Shown in pieces: positions 8,886-17,314 of a stretch of 42,082 bases of DNA. The stretch's first letter is position 1. Each line of letters begins with the position of its first letter. The position numbers and the translations under genes are program-made. The stretch comes from Desulfobacterales bacterium HSG17. Its GTDB lineage: Bacteria > Desulfobacterota > Desulfobacteria > Desulfobacterales > Desulfococcaceae. The DNA lies in the NCBI GenBank assembly GCA_030377945.1, contig JAUCGD010000010.1, positions 1-42,082 on the forward strand, in the 5' to 3' direction. The notes under the pieces are model-generated. The model searched no databases and had not been told where the DNA came from. It saw nothing but the letters and a program-made list of their open reading frames with translations.

Positions 8886-9781
8886 TGGAAGATGTGAAAG
8901 CACTTTTTATTTTTTGCGAAGGCCCCCATGATGTGGCATTCTGCCGCTTGATTTTTAAATACTGCTTTAACATAAAAACCGTAAAATGGAAATTCAGCAA
9001 ATACCCGTCTCCGCTGAGCCAGATATTTAAACAAAACATGAAAAATCATGCTGCACAGGATATGAGCCTGGATATGGCGCATAAATTTTTTCTTCCTGAT
9101 AAAACCCTGGCAGATGAAAAAGAAAATCAGATAGTTTTGTTATTTAATTCAGGCGGTAAAACCAAACCTGAAAACCCAAAACTGTTTTTAGCAAATTATT
9201 TAAGTCTTATTGATGAAGCTGGCACATTGCCTGATGATATTGATAATATTGAAAAAGTTATCAATGATACAAAATATCTTTTTATCTATGATGCAGATCA
9301 TGAAGCAGCACCAACTGTTTTTCAGAATTGTAAAAACTCTTTTTCACATATTGAAGATACACATTTTATTAAAGAAAATTTCATTCCTTTATCTGAAAAC
9401 CATTTATTCGTAATCACAGAAAATAAGGCAGTATATATCTGGAGAAATTCTGACACGAAAAAAGGAACCCTGGAAGACATATTAATCCCTTTATTTAGCA
9501 GCCACAGCAAAGAAAAACTGGATAATGCAGAAAAATATGTGGATGAATCTTTTGAATGGGAGATTAACCACGATCAGGAAATAATGAAATATGCATCAAT
9601 TGCAAAACGTAACAAGGCCATTATTTCTTCAGCAGGACAAGGCCGGAAACCGGGACGCCCAATGAGTGCAATGATTGATGATAATATTTTTGCTGCAAAA
9701 AAGGATTTTCAGGAAAATAAATCTGTTCAGGACTTTGCAGATTTTATTTGCAATTTTGCTGGTTTGGAAAAAATAACATGA
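8885..9781 (+). CDS. TOPRIM-like (DUF3226/DUF4435-type) partner of the ParB-ATPase
   Basis: The 298-residue protein begins with GTG in a TAGTG overlap with the upstream stop, preceded by AGGAGG. TOPRIM hallmarks are visible: FCEGPHD near the N-terminus (Glu12, Gly13, Asp16) and FIYDADHE (Asp136, Asp138), with the segment FNSGGKT at about 87-93 in between, as in DUF3226/DUF4435 proteins. TOPRIM domains use the Glu and the DxD pair to bind Mg2+ for nicking or strand passage. The C-terminal tail has a GRKPGRP basic patch that could contact DNA. Pairing with an SMC-like ATPase is typical of OLD, AbiL and RloAB-like defence proteins. Exact family placement is uncertain. Confidence 0.75.
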   Translation: MEDVKALFIFCEGPHDVAFCRLIFKYCFNIKTVKWKFSKYPSPLSQIFKQNMKNHAAQDMSLDMAHKFFLPDKTLADEKENQIVLLFNSGGKTKPENPKLFLANYLSLIDEAGTLPDDIDNIEKVINDTKYLFIYDADHEAAPTVFQNCKNSFSHIEDTHFIKENFIPLSENHLFVITENKAVYIWRNSDTKKGTLEDILIPLFSSHSKEKLDNAEKYVDESFEWEINHDQEIMKYASIAKRNKAIISSAGQGRKPGRPMSAMIDDNIFAAKKDFQENKSVQDFADFICNFAGLEKIT

Positions 9782-9801
9782 ATATACTTTATCGGAAAAA
9801 G

Positions 9802-9958
9802 CAATAGACATTATCGGAAATAAGATTTGTAGTAAAAAAATCCCCCCTTGAGGGGGGCAGGGGGGTGTCGCACCCAGTATTTCTGTTCAACAACACCCCC
9901 CTTACTCCCCTCAAGGGGGAATAAAAAGGTAAATTTTTATTTCCGATAATGTTTATTG
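9802..9958. repeat. 157-bp palindromic MITE-like element
   Basis: Terminal 22-bp inverted repeats (9802-9823 and 9937-9958) match at 21 of 22 positions around the core acattatcggaaataa. Inside is a second nested inverted repeat of C and G runs (about 9841-9869 against 9891-9920, core ccttgagggg). The whole element could fold into one long hairpin. It fills the only sizeable gap in the BREX operon, between the TOPRIM-like gene and the GHKL-type gene, and carries no ORF. This architecture fits a non-autonomous mobile element or a large repeated palindrome. No target-site duplication is obvious, although a partial extra copy of tatcggaaa lies just outside at 9790. Confidence 0.7.
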
Positions 9959-9988
9959 TAGAGCAGTATCTTTGGAGGTGTTAACAAC

Positions 9989-10807
9989 ATGGAAATCAAA
10001 GAGATATTAAATCAAATAGCCAGGGGTGAAGACAATTCCAAGGAAGAACTGAGGCGATTGTTTCAAAGCATTGATCTTCTGCATGGCGATGAAATACCCA
10101 CAAAAGCAGGAATTGATAAACTTGACAGGCTGAGATTCAGGGATTTTATTAAGGATAATTATAAAACTGATCTGCCGGATGATCCTGAAAAACTTATTAA
10201 TCTTCTTCAAAACATGAATCTCGCCAGTGAACAGGGAACCATGAACCTGGCAGGGGTTCTTTTATTTGCAGAAAAACCTGAATGGATTAAGCCGGAATTT
10301 ATTGTCAAAGCTGTAAATTATCCAGGTAATGACATTTCAGTATCTGAATATCTTGACAGTGAAGATTTCAACGGGCCAATAAAAAAGATTTTCCAGGATT
10401 CCCTTGGTTTTATAATGCGGAATCTTAAAAAAATCCAGGCAGGTCAGAATGTAAATACTCTTGGTGTGCCTGAAATCCCGCAGATTGTTTTTGAAGAGCT
10501 TCTTGTTAATGCTCTTGTACACAGGGATTATTTAGTCAGTGCTGCAATTCGGATTTTTATCTTTGACAACAGGATTGAGATAATAAGCCCAGGCCATCTC
10601 CCGAATAACATGACAGTTGAAAAAATAAGAACCGGCAATTCCAATATCAGAAATCCGATTCTGGCATCTTTTGCAGCCAAGAACATGCTTCCCTATCGGG
10701 GACTTGGTTCAGGAATCAGAAGATCCCTTGAAGAGTGGCCTGATATTGACTTTACTGATGACCGTAAAGGATGCATATTTACAGTTATTGTGCGCAGAAA
10801 GGCGTAA
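9989..10807 (+). CDS. COG2865-like ATP-binding protein (GHKL C-domain), AlbA_2 core apparently missing
   Basis: The 272-residue protein has the C-terminal HATPase_c_4 region of COG2865 AlbA_2 regulators: EELLVNALVHRDY (169-181, N-box-like Asn174), DNRIEIISPG (193-202), RNPILA and a glycine loop YRGLGSGI. The N-terminus MEIKEILNQIARGED is the usual opening of the Schlafen/AlbA_2 domain. It then jumps straight to EELRRLFQSIDLLHGDE, which normally follows that domain, so roughly the whole DNA- and RNA-binding core seems deleted in frame. The start ATG has a GGAGGTG site. The gene sits directly between the palindromic element and pglZ, 18 bases from the latter. Genes of this type recur in BREX-like loci; their role is unclear. 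Alternatively it is a naturally short family variant. Confidence 0.75.
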   Translation: MEIKEILNQIARGEDNSKEELRRLFQSIDLLHGDEIPTKAGIDKLDRLRFRDFIKDNYKTDLPDDPEKLINLLQNMNLASEQGTMNLAGVLLFAEKPEWIKPEFIVKAVNYPGNDISVSEYLDSEDFNGPIKKIFQDSLGFIMRNLKKIQAGQNVNTLGVPEIPQIVFEELLVNALVHRDYLVSAAIRIFIFDNRIEIISPGHLPNNMTVEKIRTGNSNIRNPILASFAAKNMLPYRGLGSGIRRSLEEWPDIDFTDDRKGCIFTVIVRRKA

Positions 10808-10825
10808 ACAGATAAAGAAAAAAAT

Positions 10826-13327
10826 ATGAATAAAATAGCCCAGGCTCTTGAAGCCTTATTTGAAAGACACAGGATCGTATTCTGGTATGATGAGAAAAAA
10901 GAACTTTGGGATGAGTATGAAAGCCTGGAGATTGAAGATATTGAAAAAATTGAAATAACAAACAATCAATTCATGGTAAAACACAGAATTCTCAGACAGG
11001 AACCAGACACAAAATTCCTGCTTTATCATCAAGGTCCGCGTCCGGCAGATATTGACAACTGGCTTCTTGATGTGCAGTTGGCTTATGGAAACCTGAGAGC
11101 AGACCAGTCTGCAATCCGGCTGAGTGAAATGGGGCTGGGGCTTGAGTTTATTGATATTATTAATGAACATGCTGAGTTTTTTAACCTGACAAAATTCAGG
11201 GAAAGCCTGAAAAAACTCCTGAAACCTGATGATACACAGACCTTGGTAAGAAAAAAAATGCTTGCAGTCTGCGCTGCCTCAGATCCCCGGCCTGATGCAG
11301 TGATTGAAAGCCTTTTAGCAGAACTTGCTGAAAAAAAAGAAGACAGATTCAAGCTTATAAAAAACTGCTCTCTTGAATCCTTTTTATGGAACCTGCTGGA
11401 AAAACGCTATGAATACAAATCCCAAACCCCTGGGATTCAGGATTTTGCCATACAATTATTCAAATCCTGCTATGAAATGAATCAGGATAACCCTTTGCAG
11501 CTTAACACAGATGCAATTGTCTTTCTTAAACGCTGGAAAAACAACATAAGGCAGCAAAAAGCCTTTGAAACCCTTTCAAAAGAATGTGCGGAAATATTAA
11601 ACATAGAAAAAGACCTGCACAAAAGGGATATTTCATCTCTTAAAGAACTAGATTATTTTGAACTCATTGACATGAAAATATTAGGGGAACTTGCAAAAAA
11701 TGTTGTTAATCAGACAATTTCTTCAATTGACAGGGAAAACTTAATAAGACAGAGAAAACTCAGCCACTGGTATGAAAAATACAAAGACCTTTATCAAGCC
11801 ATAGATTTTGGTGCAAGATTTATCAATGCACTTGAACAGGCCGAACTTGCTGTTGAATCAATGCAGGACGGAATCTGCAAATATACAAAATCCTGGTTTA
11901 TCCTGGATCAGTTTTACCGCAAATACATCTATCATTCCCGAAAATCAGGACAAGTTTCAATGCTTGACAACCTTTCCGATAAAGTGGAAAACCTGTATTC
12001 AAATAATTTTCTCCTTGCACTAAACAACAACTGGCAGAAGATTATTGACAAATGCCATAAATGGGAGAGCTTTAATATTGATCTGCAAAGACATTTTTTC
12101 AGAAAAAAGATTTACCCTTTTCTCAGGGACAAAAAAAAGGTAATTGTCATAATCTCGGACGCGCTGCGATTTGAAGCAGGAGAGGAGCTTAACAGCCTGA
12201 TACGTAAAGAAGACAGGTTTGAAGCTGTAATTGAACCCATGCTCACCATGCTGCCCAGCTTTACAGGGCTTGGAATGGCCTCTCTTTTGCCAAACAGGGA
12301 AATAAAATTTGCAGATAATGATCCAGCCAATGTTCTTGTGGACGGGCAGAGCAGCAGGGGAACGGAAAACAGGTCAAAAATCATAGACAGCAATGTAAAA
12401 GGCAGGGCAAGGGCAATGACTGCAAGGGAACTCAGGGAGATGAACAAAACCCAATGCAGGGAATTGTTCCGGGAACATGACCAAATCTATATCTTTCATG
12501 ACCGTATTGACGCAATAGGGGATAAAAAAGAATCTGAGGAAAGGGTGTTTGATGCAGTTGAAGAAACCTTTGGAGAATTGATTGAAATAGTTAAAAAGCT
12601 CACAGGTGCAAATGCCAGCAACTTAATAATTACCTCAGATCACGGGTTTATTTATCAAAACAGGGCTATTGAGGAAAGCGACTTTATCAGTCCTGATAAG
12701 AATATTAAGGATGAAAATGTAATGCACCGCTCCAGGCGGTTTCTCCTGGGAAAAAATCTGCATGAAAACTCCAGCATGAAAAAATTTACATCCTGTGAGG
12801 CAGGAATTGAAGGGGATATGGATATTTTAATTCCCAAGTCAATAAACAGGATACGGATTAAAGGCGCAGGAAGCAGGTTTGTTCATGGGGGTGCATCTCT
12901 TCAGGAGATTGTCATTCCTGTTATAAAGATAAATAAAAAACGCAAAAGCGATATTTCCCAGGTCAGAGTTGACTTTCTGGGCAGTTCAACATCAGTTATC
13001 ACAACAGGCCAGTTGTCAGTTTCATTTTATCAGGCAGACCCGGTAACAGCCAAGAAACAGCCAAGAACCCTTTGGGCAGGGATTTATTCAAAAGAAGGTG
13101 AAACAATTTCTGACAGCCATGAAATATGCTTTGATTTTACTTCTGAAAATCCCAGGGACAGGGAAAAAGAGCTGAGGTTTGTTCTGACCCAAAAGGCTGA
13201 TGATTTAAACGGGCAGGAAGTATTTCTGCGTCTTGAGGAAAAGGTTGCAGGAACATCTCATTACAGGGAATATAAATCCCTTAGATATGAAATCAGGCGC
13301 TCAATTGTAAGCGATTTTGATTTTTAG
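10826..13327 (+). CDS. pglZ: BREX phosphatase-fold protein PglZ
   Basis: The 833-residue protein matches the length and layout of BREX type 1 PglZ (type A). The PglZ domain, in the alkaline phosphatase superfamily, is marked by VIIISDALRFE with the metal-ligand Asp445 and by TSDHGF (Asp605, His606), the second metal site. The N-terminal 430 residues are helical and charged. PglZ is a core BREX component, with reported metal-dependent nuclease or phosphodiesterase activity in homologues, and interacts with BrxB and PglX. It starts 18 bases after the GHKL-type gene and ends 27 bases before brxL, so pglZ-brxL is an operon. The call is strong because the two active-site motifs and the neighbours agree. 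Confidence 0.95.
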   Translation: MNKIAQALEALFERHRIVFWYDEKKELWDEYESLEIEDIEKIEITNNQFMVKHRILRQEPDTKFLLYHQGPRPADIDNWLLDVQLAYGNLRADQSAIRLSEMGLGLEFIDIINEHAEFFNLTKFRESLKKLLKPDDTQTLVRKKMLAVCAASDPRPDAVIESLLAELAEKKEDRFKLIKNCSLESFLWNLLEKRYEYKSQTPGIQDFAIQLFKSCYEMNQDNPLQLNTDAIVFLKRWKNNIRQQKAFETLSKECAEILNIEKDLHKRDISSLKELDYFELIDMKILGELAKNVVNQTISSIDRENLIRQRKLSHWYEKYKDLYQAIDFGARFINALEQAELAVESMQDGICKYTKSWFILDQFYRKYIYHSRKSGQVSMLDNLSDKVENLYSNNFLLALNNNWQKIIDKCHKWESFNIDLQRHFFRKKIYPFLRDKKKVIVIISDALRFEAGEELNSLIRKEDRFEAVIEPMLTMLPSFTGLGMASLLPNREIKFADNDPANVLVDGQSSRGTENRSKIIDSNVKGRARAMTARELREMNKTQCRELFREHDQIYIFHDRIDAIGDKKESEERVFDAVEETFGELIEIVKKLTGANASNLIITSDHGFIYQNRAIEESDFISPDKNIKDENVMHRSRRFLLGKNLHENSSMKKFTSCEAGIEGDMDILIPKSINRIRIKGAGSRFVHGGASLQEIVIPVIKINKKRKSDISQVRVDFLGSSTSVITTGQLSVSFYQADPVTAKKQPRTLWAGIYSKEGETISDSHEICFDFTSENPRDREKELRFVLTQKADDLNGQEVFLRLEEKVAGTSHYREYKSLRYEIRRSIVSDFDF

Positions 13328-13354
13328 GGATTCTAATATTTAAGGATAAAAACC

Positions 13355-15403
13355 ATGACAAAACTTGATGATAAAATCAATGAACATTTTCCCGGGCTTG
13401 TTGTGCGTAAGGATCTGGTTAAAATAGTCAAAGGCAATGCTATTGTTCCTTCCTATGTTCTTGAATACCTGCTGGGGCAGTATTGCGCCACATCAGAAGA
13501 GCAAAGCATAAAAACCGGCATAGAAACTGTCAAGGAAATACTGGGAAAGCATTATGTGCATAGAAATGAAGCAGGTTTAATCAAATCTGTTATCAGGGAA
13601 AAAGGGCGGCACAAGGTTATAGACAGGGTAAGCATTGCTCTTAATGATAAAGATGATGTGTATGAAGCCTCATTTAGTAATCTCGGCATAAAAAAGATTC
13701 TGGTTGATGCAGATACGGTTAAAAAACATCCCAGGTTTCTTGTAAGCGGTGTATGGTCTATTGTTGATATTGAGCATCAGTATTTTGAAGATAATGCGGT
13801 TTCCCCCTGGATAATCAATACAATCAAGCCGATCCAGCTATCTTCTTTTGATTATGAGCATTATATTAATGCAAGAAAAAAATTTGATCTTGAAGAATGG
13901 ATAGACCTTCTTATTCAAAGCATAGGATTTAACCCGGAAATGCTGGGCAGGAGAAATAAACTGCTTCAGCTTGTGCGCCTCATTCCCTTTTGCGAACGAA
14001 ATTACAATCTTATTGAGCTTGGGCCAAAAGGTACAGGCAAATCCCATATCTTTTCCGAGTTTTCACCTCACGGTATTTTAGTATCAGGAGGAGAGATAAG
14101 CGTTGCAAAGCTGTTTATCAATAACAGCACAGGTAAAATAGGACTGCTGGGATACTGGGATACAGTTGCTTTTGACGAATTTGCAGGCAAAAAAAAGCGT
14201 GCAGATAAATCCCTTGTGGATATTATGAAAAATTACATGGCAAACAAAAGCTTTTCCAGGGGAGTTGATACAACAGGGGCAGAAGCATCAATGGTTTTCC
14301 TGGGAAATACAGGCCATACCCTTGCCTATATGCTGAAAAATTCAAATCTATTTGAAGAACTGCCGGACCAGTACTATGACCCTGCTTTTTTAGACAGGCT
14401 CCATTTTTACATTCCAGGCTGGGAAACAGATATTATTCGTGGAGAAATGTTTTCCCAAGGCTACGGTTTTGTTGTGGATTATCTTGCGGAGATTTTAAGG
14501 CATCTGAGAACCCATGATTATTCGGACATCTATTCTCAATATTTTCAAGTGGAAAACAAAATATCAACCAGGGATAAAGACGGAATAAACAAAACCTTTT
14601 CAGGGCTTATGAAAATCCTGTTTCCCCATAAACAGGCAGAAAAAAAGGAAATAGAAGAAATCCTGCAATTTGCAGTTGAAGGCAGGAAAAGAGTTAAAGA
14701 TCAGATAATAAAGATTGACCCAACATTTCCAAAAGTAAATTTCGCATATATTCCCACTGACAGTAAAGAAATCGTTAATGTAAAATGCCTTGAAGAGCAG
14801 GAGTACCCGCAGTTTTTTAATCTGTCCGCATCTGAGGCTCAGGCATCTGAAGCTCAGGCATCTGAAACTCAAGCCCTGGAAAACATTGAAACACAGGAAG
14901 CAGAGCAAAAAAACACCCATATAATAGTCAAGGAAAACCAGCGGGGCATAAGCTATGACAAGCTTTTTGGGCCGTATATAAAAGATGCGGGTAAAATAGT
15001 GCTGACAGACCCGTATATCCGCGCTTTTTTTCAAATCAGAAATCTCATGGAATTTATTGAAACACTGGCAAAATTCAAGCCTGAAGACACTGAGGTTGAG
15101 CTTGTCCTGCTAACTGTGGAAGATGAATTCAAAGGGCCTCAGCAGCTTGATTATTTTATAAAAATCCAGGAAAACTGCATAATGGCAGGGATCAGGTTTT
15201 CATGGGAGTTTGATAAAACAAAATCCATCCACGCCCGGCATATTGTAACAGACAGCCAATGGAAGATTATTTTAGACAGGGGCTTAGATATTTTTCAGCA
15301 CTATGAAATGAACGACACCTTTGCCCTTGCCAACCGGCTTCAGCAGTACAGGACGTGCAGGGCTTTTGAGGTAACGTATTTAAATGCTATGGAAAATAAA
15401 TAA
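13355..15403 (+). CDS. brxL: BREX AAA+ protein BrxL with an MIT_C-like C-terminal domain
   Basis: The 682-residue protein is the AAA+ ring component of BREX. Walker A is GPKGTGKS (223-230) and Walker B is VAFDEFAG (D274, E275); the sensor segment is FLGNTGHT. BrxL homologues form DNA-loading hexamers and are needed for defence but not methylation. After a linker with three SEAQA-type repeats (about 492-506), residues 530-680 (GISYDKLFGPYI, DPYIR, KSIHARHI, ILDRGLDIFQ) resemble the MIT_C phospholipase-D-like domain rather than a Lon-type Ser-Lys protease domain. I see no GxSAG-type serine motif. It is the last gene of the BREX block; a hairpin lies right after the stop. Confidence 0.9.
   Translation: MTKLDDKINEHFPGLVVRKDLVKIVKGNAIVPSYVLEYLLGQYCATSEEQSIKTGIETVKEILGKHYVHRNEAGLIKSVIREKGRHKVIDRVSIALNDKDDVYEASFSNLGIKKILVDADTVKKHPRFLVSGVWSIVDIEHQYFEDNAVSPWIINTIKPIQLSSFDYEHYINARKKFDLEEWIDLLIQSIGFNPEMLGRRNKLLQLVRLIPFCERNYNLIELGPKGTGKSHIFSEFSPHGILVSGGEISVAKLFINNSTGKIGLLGYWDTVAFDEFAGKKKRADKSLVDIMKNYMANKSFSRGVDTTGAEASMVFLGNTGHTLAYMLKNSNLFEELPDQYYDPAFLDRLHFYIPGWETDIIRGEMFSQGYGFVVDYLAEILRHLRTHDYSDIYSQYFQVENKISTRDKDGINKTFSGLMKILFPHKQAEKKEIEEILQFAVEGRKRVKDQIIKIDPTFPKVNFAYIPTDSKEIVNVKCLEEQEYPQFFNLSASEAQASEAQASETQALENIETQEAEQKNTHIIVKENQRGISYDKLFGPYIKDAGKIVLTDPYIRAFFQIRNLMEFIETLAKFKPEDTEVELVLLTVEDEFKGPQQLDYFIKIQENCIMAGIRFSWEFDKTKSIHARHIVTDSQWKIILDRGLDIFQHYEMNDTFALANRLQQYRTCRAFEVTYLNAMENK
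14828..14872 (+). repeat. Three 15-bp in-frame tandem repeats in the brxL linker
   Basis: Units at 14828, 14843 and 14858 share gcatctgaagctcag with one or two changes each. They encode A-S-E-A-Q steps in the acidic linker between the AAA+ core and the C-terminal domain of BrxL. Because the unit is a multiple of three, copy changes would lengthen or shorten the linker without breaking the frame. Confidence 0.9.
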
Positions 15404-15426
15404 AGAATTTTGCAATGCAAAATCTT
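15403..15426. terminator. Hairpin between convergent brxL and cyclase genes
   Basis: attttgc-aat-gcaaaat forms a 7-bp stem with a 3-nt loop, extended by aag/ctt across a one-base bulge. It begins at the last base of the brxL stop codon and lies 20 bases from the cyclase stop on the other strand. No long T run follows, so a role as a bidirectional terminator is plausible but weak. Confidence 0.4.
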
Positions 15427-15445
15427 CAAAAACTTCATGCAGGCA

Positions 15446-17308
15446 TCAAGGCATTGCAGCAGTTGAAGTCAGTGAATTAAAACCGGCACAAACCTCATAA
15501 ATACCAACAGGTTCTTTTCTGCCTCTTACTGCCACCCTGTCAATAAAATTGATTGAAAAATGTTTTGTATGTTTTAATTCTTTATATGTATATTCACTAA
15601 TGAGAAAAGGGGTGTTATATGTTTTGGTAAGTCCTTCAATCCTTGATGCAAGATTAACAGCATCGCTGATAACTGTTGTTTCCATGCGGTTATTTTCACC
15701 TATGGTTCCCAGCATTAATTCTCCTGTGTTAATGCCTATCCCGATTCGGATTTCAGGAAATCCCTTTTCTTTCTGGTTTATGTTAAAATATTTGAGATTT
15801 TCAAGCATTTCCATTCCAGCCTGAACTGCCTGGTCTGCATTATAGAAAAGAGCCATTATAGCATCGCCTATAAATTTATCTATAAAACCTTTATGCTTTC
15901 TTAATACAGGACCCATTGCACTTAGGTATGAATTAAGAAACTTGAAATTTGCTTCAGGAATCATGGATTCCGAAAGAAGAGTAAAACCTCTTATATCAGT
16001 AAATAACACACTTAAATCTTTTTGAACATTATCTCCAAAGGTAATTTCCTTTATACTTTTTCTGCCCAGCAGTTCAAGAAATTCATGGGGTACAAAACGG
16101 TTACATGCCTGCAACAAAGCTGTTTTTTCATCAAGATGATGCTGGATTTCTTTTGTCTGCTCTTTTACCTTATCTTCAAGATGCAGATTAAATTCCTGGA
16201 TCTCTTTTTTCTGCTGTTCAACAAGAGTATAAAGTTCTGAATTTTTTATTGTTGTTCCGATAATAACACATAAGGATTTGATAATTCTTATATCTGCCTG
16301 GGAAACATCAAGCACCTCCTCAAGTGAACCAAGTGTAACAATTCCTATGGGATTGTTTTCATATTGAATAGGGATATGAAGGGTTGTCCTGGGAGTTTTT
16401 AAAAGCTGAAGGGTTTTTTTATCTTTTTCAAACAAAGGCATATCCATGATTTTCATGGCATCAGGCACAAAAAGATGTTCATTTTTTAAAAAAACTGCCC
16501 CAAGAACACTGTCAGGAGGATTGAGATTAATAAAGGTATTTTGAAAAAACTTTTTAAAATTATTAACAGTATCACCATGTGCTTTATTCGAGGCTATTCC
16601 TATCTTTAATATAAGCCTGTCATCTTTGGAAATCCAGATTAAACCTGAATTAAATTTAAACAGCCTGATAAGCTCATTTAAAATAATTTCAAAAATGGAT
16701 TCAATGGAAAAAAGCCTGTTTGTATTGCAGATAAACTCAATCAGGCTGTCTGCTTTTTCCTGAAATGATTTAACAAAATTAAATTTTTTTTCCTTATTCC
16801 GGTAAACCAGGGTTCTTTGAATACTTCCGGCAAAAAGCTGGATTTTACTCTGTATCATGGGCAGAATTTCAGGGTCAACAGCACTGTTCATAAGAAAACA
16901 CAGCAGGGTACCGATAATAGTTTTATTATTTTGAATGGGAATAGCAGTTATGGTCTCCATATCCCATCTATACAATCTTTCTTTTGATTTAGTTATATAT
17001 TGCCTTATGCCAGTCTTATCAGCACAGATTATTTTTTGAGATTTGAAACATTCCGCATTTAATTCATTGGCATTTAAATCAAACTTATAGCCTGAATATG
17101 CATGTTCCAGTTCCCTGAGTCTTTCAGGAAGCCTTAGTTTATGACAAAAAAGAGCTTTTTGCTTTTCATCAAAAAGATTTAGCAGAAATCCGTCAAATTT
17201 AAATTCCCTGTCTATCTCCAAAAGCAGGAAATCTAAAACATGATCCAGCCCTGTCATGGAACAAAGCCTGGTTAAAATTTCTTTTTCATTCTCTAATGTC
17301 ATGTTCAT
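15446..17308 (-). CDS. GAF-GAF class III adenylate cyclase
   Basis: The 620-residue cytoplasmic protein has two GAF-like sensor regions (about 15-170 and 200-355), a coiled coil (about 358-400), and a class III nucleotide cyclase domain from 425. Metal-binding aspartates are in FTDIRGFT (Asp438) and FIGDAIMA (Asp482). Lys478 just before the second, and an SDAVNLASRIE segment, fit ATP as substrate, so the product is probably cAMP. It is the second gene of a two-gene minus-strand unit: its start is 6 bases past the stop of the patatin-like gene. There is no clear Shine-Dalgarno site, so translation may be coupled; Met3 is an alternative start. Signals sensed by the GAF domains cannot be told from sequence. 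Confidence 0.9.
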   Translation of the reverse strand: MNMTLENEKEILTRLCSMTGLDHVLDFLLLEIDREFKFDGFLLNLFDEKQKALFCHKLRLPERLRELEHAYSGYKFDLNANELNAECFKSQKIICADKTGIRQYITKSKERLYRWDMETITAIPIQNNKTIIGTLLCFLMNSAVDPEILPMIQSKIQLFAGSIQRTLVYRNKEKKFNFVKSFQEKADSLIEFICNTNRLFSIESIFEIILNELIRLFKFNSGLIWISKDDRLILKIGIASNKAHGDTVNNFKKFFQNTFINLNPPDSVLGAVFLKNEHLFVPDAMKIMDMPLFEKDKKTLQLLKTPRTTLHIPIQYENNPIGIVTLGSLEEVLDVSQADIRIIKSLCVIIGTTIKNSELYTLVEQQKKEIQEFNLHLEDKVKEQTKEIQHHLDEKTALLQACNRFVPHEFLELLGRKSIKEITFGDNVQKDLSVLFTDIRGFTLLSESMIPEANFKFLNSYLSAMGPVLRKHKGFIDKFIGDAIMALFYNADQAVQAGMEMLENLKYFNINQKEKGFPEIRIGIGINTGELMLGTIGENNRMETTVISDAVNLASRIEGLTKTYNTPFLISEYTYKELKHTKHFSINFIDRVAVRGRKEPVGIYEVCAGFNSLTSTAAMP

Positions 17309-17314
17309 AACTTA

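Noticed and set aside
9841..9920. Rho-independent terminator after the TOPRIM-like gene
   Set aside because: The C/G-run hairpin is part of a larger symmetric element with its own terminal repeats, and no T run follows; a repeat element explains it better.
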